A stretch of DNA of 64,000 nucleotides. Source: Streptomyces sp. RKAG293 (GTDB lineage Bacteria > Actinomycetota > Actinomycetes > Streptomycetales > Streptomycetaceae). This document shows positions 51,121-59,067 of this stretch, one piece after another; the first letter of the stretch is position 1; each line of letters starts with the position of its first letter. A model generated the notes under the pieces. It was given only the letters and a program-made list of their open reading frames with translations. It was not told the origin of the DNA and did no database searches. A program made the translations under genes and the position numbers. Where the stretch lies: positions 6,867,001-6,931,000 of the forward strand of contig NZ_JAJOZB010000001.1 of NCBI RefSeq assembly GCF_023701745.1, in the 5' to 3' direction.

Positions 51121-52577
51121 CGGTGTGCTCCCGGGGTCGGGGTGGCCAGGGTGAAGGTGGCGACGGCGGCGGCGCAGTCGGACGGCCAGCCGTTGGCGGC
51201 GGTGCCGGGTGCGGGCTGCGGCCAGCCGGTGACCAGGGTGTGTGCCTCGACGAGGGTCAGCGGGCCGGCGAACTGGACCTGGTCGATACGGTCCTGCGGC
51301 TCCTGGCCGCTGCCGCGCACCTTGCGCACCGGCGACCACGTGTTGCCGGGCGACGCCAGCGGATCGGGGTGCGCGGAGCGGTAGGCGTCGGTGAGGCCGG
51401 CCTTCTTGAGGGCCACGGTGACCGGCCAGTTGACCGGCCCCACTCCGCTGTGCGCCGCGCGGGTGGCGGCCGTCCAGTCCAGGTGCGAGGGCGAGGCGAG
51501 CCCCGCCGCCAGCACCACCGGGGTTCCGGAGGCCAGATCGGCCTTCATCGCCGCGGCCAGCGCCTGCGCCTGCTGGAAACGGGGACTCGCCTGTTCCGCG
51601 GCTTCGATCTGCGCGGCGGTCCTGCCGTCCTGCGCCGCGTAGGGGCCGTAGCCGTTCTCGTCGAGCTGCGCGGCCCACAGCCGTACGGTGCGGCCCGCGG
51701 CGAGTTGTATGGACATGCCGGCGGCCGGGAGGGCGGTGGTGGGAGCCGTCACCGTGCCCAGCGGGTAGCGGCTGACGACGCCGAGGCTGCCGGGGGACTG
51801 GTACCAAAACCAGCCCAGCGCGTCCGCGAGCGCCTTGGCGGCGGTGCCGCCGGTCTCCTGCAGGGCCACGACGTCCAGGCCCTGCGTGAGAACGGTGCGC
51901 AGCTGCTTCTCCAGCGCTCCGTCGATGTGCGTGCCCGCGTCCCACAGGTTCCAGGACGCCACCTTCAGCCGCTGGGCGGCCGCGGCGGCGCGCACCGGGA
52001 CCTGCACGGTGAGGGTGTCGGAGCCGCCCGCGCTGTCCTTGACGGCGACGGTCAGCACGCCGGGCCGCGCGGGCGCGGTGGCCGGCGCGGTGCCGGTGAC
52101 GACACCGGCGGCGCTGACGGACAGCCAGGAGTCCCCGCCCGTCCGGCTGAAGGCGGCACTGCCGGCGGGGGTGCCCGCCGGCCGTGTCCACAGTCCGGCG
52201 AGCTGGACGGAGACGGCGCCGCCCGCGGTGACCGGCCCGGTGGTGAGCCCGTCGACGACGGCGTGCGGGCGCGGGGCGGCCGGCTTGGGGCGGAAGGAGA
52301 AGGCGGGGGTCTGCGCAAGGATGCCGTAGCCGTCCTTGGCCAGCAGATACGCGGTGTAGGGGCCGCCGGTCAGGGTCGAGGTGTCGAGCACGACATCACC
52401 GGACGCATCGGGTGTGTACTTCCACACGATCGAGGAGCCGGTGCCGGGCTGACGGGCGCCGTCGTAGACGCCGACCCAGTTCTTGGCGTCCGGCGTGTCG
52501 GTGGCCCAGTGGAAGGTGAGGCGGTCGCCCTCGAAGGGGGCGGCGGGGGAAGTGAGGGCGAGAGTACTGGGTGGCAC
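51117..52577 (-). CDS. EEP-fold (endonuclease/exonuclease/phosphatase) protein with degenerate active site
   Basis: A 486-residue protein. An Ig-like beta domain (about 1-95) and a second beta-rich domain (to about 200) precede an EEP domain that starts at LKVASWNLWDAGTHIDG. The Glu of VVALQETGG is kept. Where active relatives have GDFNSPSHLDW, this has AGLASPSHLDW (about 355), losing Asp and Asn. Where SDH is expected near the end, it has S466-D467-C468. It may therefore be catalytically dead. No signal peptide is seen, although it is translationally coupled to an exported phospholipase. GTG 52577 is the start used; a longer secreted form is not visible. Confidence 0.75.
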   Translation of the reverse strand: MPPSTLALTSPAAPFEGDRLTFHWATDTPDAKNWVGVYDGARQPGTGSSIVWKYTPDASGDVVLDTSTLTGGPYTAYLLAKDGYGILAQTPAFSFRPKPAAPRPHAVVDGLTTGPVTAGGAVSVQLAGLWTRPAGTPAGSAAFSRTGGDSWLSVSAAGVVTGTAPATAPARPGVLTVAVKDSAGGSDTLTVQVPVRAAAAAQRLKVASWNLWDAGTHIDGALEKQLRTVLTQGLDVVALQETGGTAAKALADALGWFWYQSPGSLGVVSRYPLGTVTAPTTALPAAGMSIQLAAGRTVRLWAAQLDENGYGPYAAQDGRTAAQIEAAEQASPRFQQAQALAAAMKADLASGTPVVLAAGLASPSHLDWTAATRAAHSGVGPVNWPVTVALKKAGLTDAYRSAHPDPLASPGNTWSPVRKVRGSGQEPQDRIDQVQFAGPLTLVEAHTLVTGWPQPAPGTAANGWPSDCAAAVATFTLATPTPGAHR

Positions 52578-52626
52578 GGGGGAGGTTCCTCTCCGCCCGG
52601 GGGCACGCCAGCCTCACGGGCCGACC

Positions 52627-52654
52627 GGGCTGCACAAGTTGGCTGAACAACTTG
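52627..52654 (-). promoter_or_regulatory. Inverted repeat upstream of the EEP-phospholipase unit
   Basis: CAAGTTG (52635-52641) and CAACTTG (52648-52654) are 7-bp arms six bases apart. On the minus strand GTTCAGCCAAC followed by TTGTGCAGCCC (52648-52627) weakly recalls the 11-bp repeats of a PHO box. Phospholipase genes are often phosphate-controlled, so it is worth noting, but the second repeat is poor. Confidence 0.35.
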
Positions 52655-52737
52655 AGCTATTCAGTCGGCCCGCGGCACACGCGTCAAGAACTCCGGATGT
52701 CCGGGGAAGGACGTCCCGCAGAACTCACGCCGTGACG

Positions 52738-53037
52738 TCAGGTCCAGTACGGAGGGGATTGCGGCAGGACGTCCGGAACCTCCGCGGGCGGAGCGGGAGC
52801 GGGCTTCGGGAAGCACTTGAACTCGAGCTTCTCCAGGGCGCGGACCATCTGGGCGGCACTGAAATCACGCGGGTCCTGCCGGGTGATAATCGCCCCCACC
52901 TGCTTGACGGGGTAGGTGCGATTTCCGATCTTCACAGACTCGCCGGTGATGGGTTCGGGCTTGATCCCGCTCATCTTCTGCTCCACCTCGCTTGCCTGCA
53001 GATAGAAGGAGACTCCAGCGATGGTGCAGCGGATCAT
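52738..53037 (-). CDS. SCO5918-like small hypothetical protein
   Basis: A 99-residue protein resembling the SCO5918-type Streptomyces family: MIRCTIAGVSFYLQASEVEQ at the start, GIKPEPITGESVKIGNRTYP in the middle and VGAIITRQDPRDFSAAQMVR after it. The last 25 residues are a proline-rich tail. No function is known for the family. ATG 53037 or 53040 is the start; GAGG lies very close. It is isolated between the EEP gene and the malate synthase terminator. Confidence 0.7.
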   Translation of the reverse strand: MIRCTIAGVSFYLQASEVEQKMSGIKPEPITGESVKIGNRTYPVKQVGAIITRQDPRDFSAAQMVRALEKLEFKCFPKPAPAPPAEVPDVLPQSPPYWT

Positions 53038-53126
53038 CATGCCTCAGCAAGGGCAGAAGGGACGTAACAGGTACTCCCACGTTGTCACATACCGGCACGA
53101 TGGCACAGCTCCCCCGGATAACGAAG

Positions 53127-53155
53127 CGGGCCCCGGCCCTGTGGACCGGGGCCCG
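53127..53155 (-). terminator. Hairpin after malate synthase
   Basis: A perfect 10-bp stem CGGGCCCCGG (53127-53136) with 53146-53155 and a nine-base loop, 32 bases beyond the aceB stop on the minus strand. Confidence 0.85.
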
Positions 53156-53186
53156 CCCGGGCATCTGAGCAGGTGCGGGACGGGCG

Positions 53187-54806
53187 TCAGCCCAGCAGTT
53201 CGTAGGCCGGGAGGGTGAGGAAGTCGACGTACTCCTCGTCGAGCGCGGTCCGCAGCAGCAGGTCGTGCGCCTCGGTCCACTTGCCCGCGGCGAAGGCCTC
53301 GTCGCCGACCTCGGCACGGATCGCGGCCAGCTCCTGCGCGGCGACGCGCTGGACCAGGTCGTGGGTGGCCTTCTCGCCGTTCTCGAACACGACGCCCGCG
53401 TTGATCCACTGCCAGATCTGCGAGCGGGAGATCTCCGCGGTGGCGGCGTCCTCCATCAGGTTGAAGATGGCGACGGCGCCCAGGCCGCGCAGCCACGCCT
53501 CGATGTAGCGGGTGCCGACCTGGACCGCGCTCACCAGGCCGTCATACGTCGGCTTCGCGTCCAGCGAGTCGATGGCCAGCAGCTGGTCGGCGGTGACGTG
53601 GACGTCCTCGCGCAGCCGCTCCTTCTGGTTCGGCCGGTCGCCGAGGACCGCGTCGAAGGAGGCGCGGGCGATCGGCACCAGGTCCGGGTGGGCGACCCAG
53701 GAGCCGTCGAAGCCGTCGCCGGCCTCGCGGTCCTTGTCGGCCTTGACCTTCTCGAAGGCGACCTTGTTGACCTCGGCGTCGCGGCGCGAGGGGATGAACG
53801 CGGCCATGCCGCCGATCGCGTGCGCGCCGCGCTTGTGGCAGGTGCGCACCAGCAGCTCGGTGTACGCGCGCATGAAGGGCGCGGTCATGGTCACCGCGTT
53901 GCGGTCCGGCAGGACGAACTTCTCGCCGCCGTCGCGGAAGTTCTTCACGATGGAGAAGAGGTAGTCCCAGCGGCCGGCGTTCAGGCCCGCGGCGTGGTCG
54001 CGCAGCTCGTAGAGGATCTCCTCCATCTCGAACGCGGCGGTGATCGTCTCGATGAGGACGGTCGCGCGGACGGTGCCCTGCGGGATGCCCACGTAGTCCT
54101 GCGAGAAGACGAAGATCTCGTTCCACAGCCGCGCTTCGAGGTGCGACTCGGTCTTGGGCAGGTAGAAGTACGGACCCTTGCCCTTGGCGATCAGCCGCGT
54201 CGCGTTGTGGAAGAAGTACAGCCCGAAGTCGACGAAGGCGCCGGGGACGGCCTCGCCGTCGACGGTCAGGTGCCGCTCCGCCAGGTGCCAGCCGCGCGGG
54301 CGCATGACGACGGTGGCCAGCTCGGCCTCGTCCTTCAGCGCGTACGACTTGCCCTGCTCGGTGGAGAAGTCGATCCGGCGCTCATAGGCGTCGATCAGGT
54401 TGACCTGGCCGCTGACGACGTTCTCCCAGGTGGGAGCCGAGGCGTCCTCGAAGTCGGCGAGCCAGACCTTCGCGCCGGAGTTCAGCGCGTTGATCGTCAT
54501 CTTGCGGTCGGTGGGACCGGTGATCTCGACGCGGCGGTCGTTGAGCGCGGCCGGGGCCGGGGCCACCTGCCAGTCTCCCGCGCGGACATGTGCGGTGTCC
54601 GCGAGGAAGTCCAGGGTGCCGGTACGGGCGATCTCGGTGCGGCGCTCCTTGCGGAGCGCGAGCAGCTCGGCTCGGCGCGGGGCGAAGCGGCGGTGCAGCT
54701 CGGCGATGAAGGTCAGGGCCTGCTGCGTCAGCACCTCCTCCGCGCGGGGGACGGGGGGTGCGTCGTCTGCGACGACGGCCGCCGAGGACGGCACTGCTGC
54801 GGACAT
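53187..54806 (-). CDS. aceB: Malate synthase A
   Basis: A 539-residue enzyme that condenses glyoxylate with acetyl-CoA to malate. Characteristic stretches are VWLADFEDASAPTWENVVSG near residue 113, VVMRPRGWHLAERHL near 164, TVRATVLIETITAAFEMEEI near 252, and the catalytic-Asp region NLMEDAATAEISRSQIWQW near 450. Length is that of the AceB (isoform A) type. ATG 54806 has GAGGAG six bases upstream; the longer open frame lacks such a site. Its promoter bears the same palindrome pair as gcl and hyi, so it drains glyoxylate from allantoin rather than only from the glyoxylate shunt. Confidence 0.95.
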   Translation of the reverse strand: MSAAVPSSAAVVADDAPPVPRAEEVLTQQALTFIAELHRRFAPRRAELLALRKERRTEIARTGTLDFLADTAHVRAGDWQVAPAPAALNDRRVEITGPTDRKMTINALNSGAKVWLADFEDASAPTWENVVSGQVNLIDAYERRIDFSTEQGKSYALKDEAELATVVMRPRGWHLAERHLTVDGEAVPGAFVDFGLYFFHNATRLIAKGKGPYFYLPKTESHLEARLWNEIFVFSQDYVGIPQGTVRATVLIETITAAFEMEEILYELRDHAAGLNAGRWDYLFSIVKNFRDGGEKFVLPDRNAVTMTAPFMRAYTELLVRTCHKRGAHAIGGMAAFIPSRRDAEVNKVAFEKVKADKDREAGDGFDGSWVAHPDLVPIARASFDAVLGDRPNQKERLREDVHVTADQLLAIDSLDAKPTYDGLVSAVQVGTRYIEAWLRGLGAVAIFNLMEDAATAEISRSQIWQWINAGVVFENGEKATHDLVQRVAAQELAAIRAEVGDEAFAAGKWTEAHDLLLRTALDEEYVDFLTLPAYELLG

Positions 54807-54895
54807 GGCTGACTCCTCTAGGGGACAAAGGGTGCCGGGCGGCCGCCGGATCGTGGCCTGGCACGGAGTGCCGGGCCGTACCGGAATACGGGCGC

Positions 54896-54931
54896 TTCTG
54901 CGAGGTGGAGCATAGTATCCGCATTGCGGAA
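54896..54931 (-). promoter_or_regulatory. aceB promoter with paired AllR-type operators
   Basis: On the minus strand the -10 box is TACTAT (54917-54912). ATCCGCATTGCGGAA (54917-54931) fills the spacer upstream of it. TTCTGCGAGGTGGAG (54896-54910) lies downstream, over the predicted start of transcription. Centres are 21 bp apart, as at gcl and hyi, but the strong and weak sites are in reversed order. The region begins two bases beyond the stop of the MocA-like gene, whose 3' end would hold the -35 box. Confidence 0.65.
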
Positions 54932-54933
54932 GA

Positions 54934-55614
54934 TCAACGTTTTGTGGCACGCCGTGCAGCGGGCTCGCTCACAGGTTTCAGAAGGTGCAGGTCATCAGGG
55001 GTGTCGACATCGGCGGGGTCGGCGATGTCACCGCACTCGACGAGGGTGATCGCCGCCTGGTGCAGTTTCAAGTAGTCGCGGGCGCCCTGATCGCCGCTCG
55101 CCCGCTCCGCGATGTCCGACCAGCGGTCCGCGCCGAACAGCACCGGATGGCCGCGCCGCCCCCCGTACGAGGCCGCCGCCAGGCTCGACGGGCCCCGGTA
55201 CGCGTTGATCACCCGGGCGACCGCCCCCGCGCCGATCCCCGGCTGGTCCACCAGCGCCACGACGACCGCCTGCGCCCCGGTGCCCGCCCGCTGTTCCGCC
55301 GTGTCCGCCAGCGACCGCAGGCCCGCGCGCAGCGACGAGCCCATCCCGCCGGCCCAGTCCGGGTTGTCGACCAGGACGCAGCCCGCCAGCTCGGCCCGCT
55401 CACGGACCTCGTCGGCCGCCGCACCGAGCACGATGTGCACCGGCCCGCAGCCCGCCTCGCGCAGCCCGCGCAGCGCGTGCTCGACCAGCGGGCGGCCGGC
55501 GTACTCCAGCAGCGCCTTCGGGCGGCCGCCCAGGCGCCGCCCGCCGCCGGCCGCGAGCAGCAGGCCGGCGATGGAGGGAAGGCGGGCGGAATCGCTCGGT
55601 GCGATGGGTTTCAT
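54934..55614 (-). CDS. MobA/MocA-like molybdenum cofactor nucleotidyltransferase
   Basis: A 226-residue NTP-transferase of the MocA/PucB type, which adds CMP or GMP to molybdopterin for molybdenum hydroxylases. The nucleotide loop is GLLLAAGGGRRLGGRPKALL near residue 17. Further motifs are VLVDNPDWAGGMGSSLRAGL near 80, VVALVDQPGIGAGAV near 117 and RRGHPVLFGADRW near 152. A link to the xanthine dehydrogenase at 2316 is likely, though 48 kb separate them. It is divergent from the kinase gene. ATG 55614 follows a purine-rich AGGGAGGAGGC. Confidence 0.85.
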   Translation of the reverse strand: MKPIAPSDSARLPSIAGLLLAAGGGRRLGGRPKALLEYAGRPLVEHALRGLREAGCGPVHIVLGAAADEVRERAELAGCVLVDNPDWAGGMGSSLRAGLRSLADTAEQRAGTGAQAVVVALVDQPGIGAGAVARVINAYRGPSSLAAASYGGRRGHPVLFGADRWSDIAERASGDQGARDYLKLHQAAITLVECGDIADPADVDTPDDLHLLKPVSEPAARRATKR

Positions 55615-55751
55615 GCCTCCTCCCTACAGGACGCGGCGGCCGGAGGCGAAGGGGGCACATCGGGCGTTTGGCCTCACGGCGGCGGGCGGAGGACGGCCTT
55701 CGATAGGCTCGGCGCCGTAAGGGACGGGTATTCGCAGGCCAAGGGGCAGAC

Positions 55752-57650
55752 GTGACGAATCATCAGCAGGGCCCGGTGCCCGCCACCGTGGCGGACACCT
55801 CGGCCCCGGATCCTGAGGTTTTCCAGCCGCTCACGGACGAGGACCCGAAGACCGTCGCCGGATACCTGCTCAGCGCCCGCCTCGGCGCCGGCGGGATGGG
55901 CAAGGTCTACCTCTCCTACACGCCCGGCGGCCGGCCGGTGGCGATCAAGGTGATCCGTCCCGAGTTCGCCGAGGACCCCGAATTCCGCCGCCGGTTCCGC
56001 CAGGAGGTGCTGGCCGCGCAGCGCGTGCAGGGCCTCTACACCGCACCGGTGATCGACAGCGACACCGAGGGCCCGCACCCGTGGCTGGCCACCGCCTATG
56101 TGGCGGGCCCCTCGCTGCACGCGGCGGTCGCCGATCACGGCGCGATGCCGGTACCGACCGTTCTGCTGCTCATCGCCGGGATCGCCGAAGCGCTCCAGGT
56201 GATCCACCACGCGGGCATCGTGCACCGGGACCTCAAGCCGTCCAACGTGCTGCTCGCCGTCGACGGACCGCGGGTCATCGACTTCGGCATCGCGCGGGCC
56301 GCCGACACCACCGCGCTCACCGGCACCGGCGTCAGCGTCGGCACCCCGTCGTTCATGGCCCCGGAGCAGGCGGCCGGCACGAGCTGCACGCCGGCCACCG
56401 ACATCTTCGCGCTGGGCCAGATCGCGGCCTTCGCGGCGATGGGCGGCGCCGCCTTCGGCGACGGGCCCTCGCACGCCGTCCTCTACCGGATCGTGCACGA
56501 GGAGCCGGACTTGTCCGAGCTGCCGGGCGAACTGCGCGAGATCGTCACCCGCTGCCTCATCAAGGACCCGACCCTCCGGCCGTCCACCGCCCAGATCATC
56601 GCGATGTGCGGCCAGGCGTCCAAGGACCCGGCGCTGCGCCGCCCGGACGGCTGGCTGCCGCAGTCCTACGCCGCCGACCTGACGCAGGCGGCCGCCCCTA
56701 CGCCGCAGCCGGTCCAGCCCGCGGCCCCGCCGCAGGCACCGCCGTCGACCCCGCAGCCGGGTTATCAGCCCACCCAGGCGGTGCCGCCGACCGCGCCCCC
56801 GCTCCACCCGCCGACCCAGCCGGTGCATCACCAGCCGGTCCACCCGCAGCCCGGCCACCCGCAGCAGGTCCAGCCGCAGCCCGGCCTCCCGCAGCAGGTC
56901 CAGCCGCAGCCCGGCCTCCCGCAGCAGGCCCACCAGCAGCAGTTCCCGCAGCAGGCGCAGCCGATGCAGCACCCGCAGCAGCCCCGGCCGCCGGTGGGCG
57001 GCTACGCGTACCCGCCCACCCACGGCCCCGGCAGGCCGGGCGGCTTTCTGCCGCTGCCGCCGAAAAAGAAGAAGACGGGCCTGGTCATCGCGGGGGTCGT
57101 CGTCGCGCTCGTGGTCGGCTCCGCCGTGTACTCGGCCGTCAACAAGGGGGACGACAAGAAGTCCTCGAGCGACCAGAGCACCAGGACGCCGTCCGCCAGC
57201 GGCGGCACGACCGGGAACCAGACCGGGCAGAGTTCGGTCCCGGTGGATCCCGAGCCCGCCTCGTACCCAGGCCTCAACATCCCGGTCGGCTACTCGGTCA
57301 CCTTCGCCGACGAGCCGCCGAGCCCGGCGAAGAAGGACGTGTTCTACGAGGGGGACTTCGGCCTCGCGGGCGACATCGTCAACGGCACCGCCGTTGCCAC
57401 CAGCCAGGGCAAGAACACCCTGGCCCTGCTGCAGTCCGGCGAGCCCGCCACCCTGGCCGGCTGCCGCGCCAACACGCGGTACACCACGTCCATCCTGGAG
57501 GAGAAGCTCGTCAAGGGGTCGCAGATCTGCGTGAAGACGGGGGCGGGGCACATGGGGCTGGTCACCGTGCGCGCCTTCTCGTCGAAGGGGTCGACGAGCG
57601 AGTTCATCAGCGTGGACCTCACCGTCTGGCGGAACGCGGTCACGCCGTAG
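55752..57650 (+). CDS. Membrane Ser/Thr protein kinase (PknB-type)
   Basis: A 632-residue receptor-type kinase. The kinase domain spans about 33-285: glycine loop LGAGGMGKVYL, catalytic lysine K66 in VAIKVIRPEF, HRDLKPSN with D160, and DFGIAR with D177. A Pro/Gln-rich linker (about 305-430) contains three QPGHPQQVQP-like repeats. KKKKTGLVIAGVVVALVVGS marks the transmembrane helix near 440-460. The extracellular C-domain of about 170 residues holds two cysteines (LAGCRAN, SQICVKT), possibly bridged. Its ligand is unknown. GTG 55752 lies at the start of the only sensible frame. Confidence 0.9.
   Translation: MTNHQQGPVPATVADTSAPDPEVFQPLTDEDPKTVAGYLLSARLGAGGMGKVYLSYTPGGRPVAIKVIRPEFAEDPEFRRRFRQEVLAAQRVQGLYTAPVIDSDTEGPHPWLATAYVAGPSLHAAVADHGAMPVPTVLLLIAGIAEALQVIHHAGIVHRDLKPSNVLLAVDGPRVIDFGIARAADTTALTGTGVSVGTPSFMAPEQAAGTSCTPATDIFALGQIAAFAAMGGAAFGDGPSHAVLYRIVHEEPDLSELPGELREIVTRCLIKDPTLRPSTAQIIAMCGQASKDPALRRPDGWLPQSYAADLTQAAAPTPQPVQPAAPPQAPPSTPQPGYQPTQAVPPTAPPLHPPTQPVHHQPVHPQPGHPQQVQPQPGLPQQVQPQPGLPQQAHQQQFPQQAQPMQHPQQPRPPVGGYAYPPTHGPGRPGGFLPLPPKKKKTGLVIAGVVVALVVGSAVYSAVNKGDDKKSSSDQSTRTPSASGGTTGNQTGQSSVPVDPEPASYPGLNIPVGYSVTFADEPPSPAKKDVFYEGDFGLAGDIVNGTAVATSQGKNTLALLQSGEPATLAGCRANTRYTTSILEEKLVKGSQICVKTGAGHMGLVTVRAFSSKGSTSEFISVDLTVWRNAVTP
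56847..56936 (+). repeat. Three tandem 30-bp repeats in the kinase linker
   Basis: Copies at 56847-56876, 56877-56906 and 56907-56936 begin CAGCCCGGCC and encode QPG-H/L-PQQ-V/A. The second differs from the first by one base. Such repeats can change number by slippage and alter linker length. Confidence 0.8.
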
Positions 57651-57754
57651 GGCTGACCGACCCGGAATTGTCGCCAAGTCGGTTGCCGCACAAGGAAGTT
57701 GGCGCGGATTTCGTCGTCCGTATGGCGTCCCGCGCATCGGTTCGCGTTAACTGA

Positions 57755-57783
57755 GCGCGCCCCGGACCCGCTCCGGGGCGCGC
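57755..57783 (+). terminator. Hairpin after the kinase gene
   Basis: A perfect 12-bp stem GCGCGCCCCGGA (57755-57766) with TCCGGGGCGCGC (57772-57783) and loop CCCGC, about 105 bases after the stop. Confidence 0.85.
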
Positions 57784-57838
57784 GCGGGGGCGCTGGGGGG
57801 CGCGCTCGCCGAGGTGTGGGAGGTGGGGGGTGGGGTCT

Positions 57839-58207
57839 GTGAACGATGAGAGCTGTGGTGCGGCCGCACGTACGGCTGCGGAGGTCAGGGCGGCGGCCGC
57901 GTCCGGCGCGGACGATCCCCGGGTGACGGCGCTGCGCCTGTCCGTCGCCCGGGTGCGCCGGGAGCTGGCCGGCCTGCGGTCGGAGTTACCGGACCGAGTG
58001 ATAGCCGAGGACGAACTGGGCGCGCTGGCCAATGCCGCGGACGCCGGGATCCTGGAGATCGACCGGATGCGGCACTCGCTGCTGCTGGTCGCCGCGGCGC
58101 TGGGTTCGGTGAGTGCGCTGGCCGTGGCCCTGGCCGAGTTGCGCAGGGCCGTCGACCTCTTCGGATCAGGCGCTGGTGCCGGCCCCGGCGCTGGCGAGGG
58201 CGTGTGA
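57839..58207 (+). CDS. DUF5955-like small protein
   Basis: A 122-residue protein that resembles the Streptomyces DUF5955 family: DDPRVTALRLSVARVRREL near residue 26, then AEDELGALANAADAGILEID and SLLLVAAALGSVSALAVALA. The family is mostly helical and of unknown function. GTG 57839 has GGAGGTGGGG upstream; GTG 57830 is in the same frame. Its last 42 bases overlap the end of the opposing IclR gene, giving antisense 3' ends. Confidence 0.6.
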   Translation: MNDESCGAAARTAAEVRAAAASGADDPRVTALRLSVARVRRELAGLRSELPDRVIAEDELGALANAADAGILEIDRMRHSLLLVAAALGSVSALAVALAELRRAVDLFGSGAGAGPGAGEGV

Positions 58208-58939
58208 CAGCTGCAGGGCGATGTCCTGCAGGATGGGGATGATCTTCTCCGTGGCGACCTCGGTGACCCGGCCCGCCGGCCCGGAGATCGAGATGGCAGC
58301 GGCGGTGGGGGAGTCGGGGACGGTGACCGCCAGGCAGCGGACCCCGATCTCCTGCTCGTTGTCGTCCACCGCGTAGCCGGCCTCGCGGATCTTCTCCAGC
58401 TCGCTTATGAAATCGTCCGCGTTGGTGATCGTCTTCTCGGTCGCGGCGGGCATCCCGGTACGAGCCAGCAGCGCGCGGACCTCGTCCGGCGGCACATGCG
58501 CCAGCAGTGCCTTGCCCACGCCGGTGGAGTGCGGCAGCACCCGGCGTCCGACCTCGGTGAACATCCGCATGGAGTGGCGGGACGGCACTTGGGCGACGTA
58601 GACGATCTCGTCCCCGTCGAGCAGTGCCATGTTCGCCGTCTCGCCGGTCGTCTCCACGAGCTCGGCGAGGAAGGGGCGGGCCCAAGTGCCGAGCAGCTTG
58701 GCGGAGCTCTCACCGAGCCGGATCAGCCGCGGGCCGAGCGCGTACCGGCGGTTCGGCTGCTGCCGTACGTAGCCGCAGTCGACCAGGGTGCGCATCAGCC
58801 GGTGGATGGTGGGCAGCGGGAGCCCGCTGCTGGCGGAGAGCTCGCTCAGACCGACCTCGCCGCCCGCGTCGGCCATCCGCTCCAGCAGGTCGAAGGCACG
58901 TTCGAGCGACTGAACGCCTCCTGCGCGGTCTGACGACAC
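58166..58939 (-). CDS. allR: IclR-family regulator of allantoin catabolism (AllR-like)
   Basis: A 257-residue regulator. The N-terminal IclR winged helix-turn-helix spans about 8-65 (SLERAFDLLERMADAGGEVG, then LSELSASSGLPLPTIHRLMR). The C-terminal effector domain includes VPSRHSMRMFTEVGRRVLPH, STGVGKALLAHVPPDE and CLAVTVPDSP. Position beside allB and allantoicase is that of AllR of S. coelicolor, known to repress allantoin, gcl and malate synthase genes. GTG 58939 is the start. It probably binds the TTCCG-N5-CGGAA sites seen here, including one in its own upstream region. Confidence 0.85.
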   Translation of the reverse strand: MSSDRAGGVQSLERAFDLLERMADAGGEVGLSELSASSGLPLPTIHRLMRTLVDCGYVRQQPNRRYALGPRLIRLGESSAKLLGTWARPFLAELVETTGETANMALLDGDEIVYVAQVPSRHSMRMFTEVGRRVLPHSTGVGKALLAHVPPDEVRALLARTGMPAATEKTITNADDFISELEKIREAGYAVDDNEQEIGVRCLAVTVPDSPTAAAISISGPAGRVTEVATEKIIPILQDIALQLSHALASAGAGTSA

Positions 58940-59033
58940 GTGCGATCTCCTCTGAGCGGTTGGGCGAGCGGTAGATGATTGGCGAAGCCTACCGGCCGAC
59001 CTCGGCCAATTGATCTCTTGCGGGCCTTCTCCT

Positions 59034-59045
59034 GTAGCTAGCTAC
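59034..59045. promoter_or_regulatory. Perfect palindrome between allR and allB
   Basis: GTAGCTAGCTAC is a perfect 12-bp palindrome, 95 bases upstream of allR. It differs from both other motifs. It could belong to the allR promoter. Confidence 0.35.
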
Positions 59046-59067
59046 GGAGGCTGTGGTGAAATGTGAA

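Noticed and set aside
49129..52191. Single 1020-codon frame that seems to fuse the EEP-like protein with the phospholipase
   Set aside because: It joins an out-of-frame part of the EEP gene to the phospholipase frame. The Tat signal at 51120 and the ATGA overlap show two separate genes.
52627..52648. PHO box upstream of the EEP-phospholipase unit
   Set aside because: The first 11-base repeat (GTTCAGCCAAC) is fair, but the second is poor and no third is seen. Kept only as a weak note inside the inverted-repeat feature.
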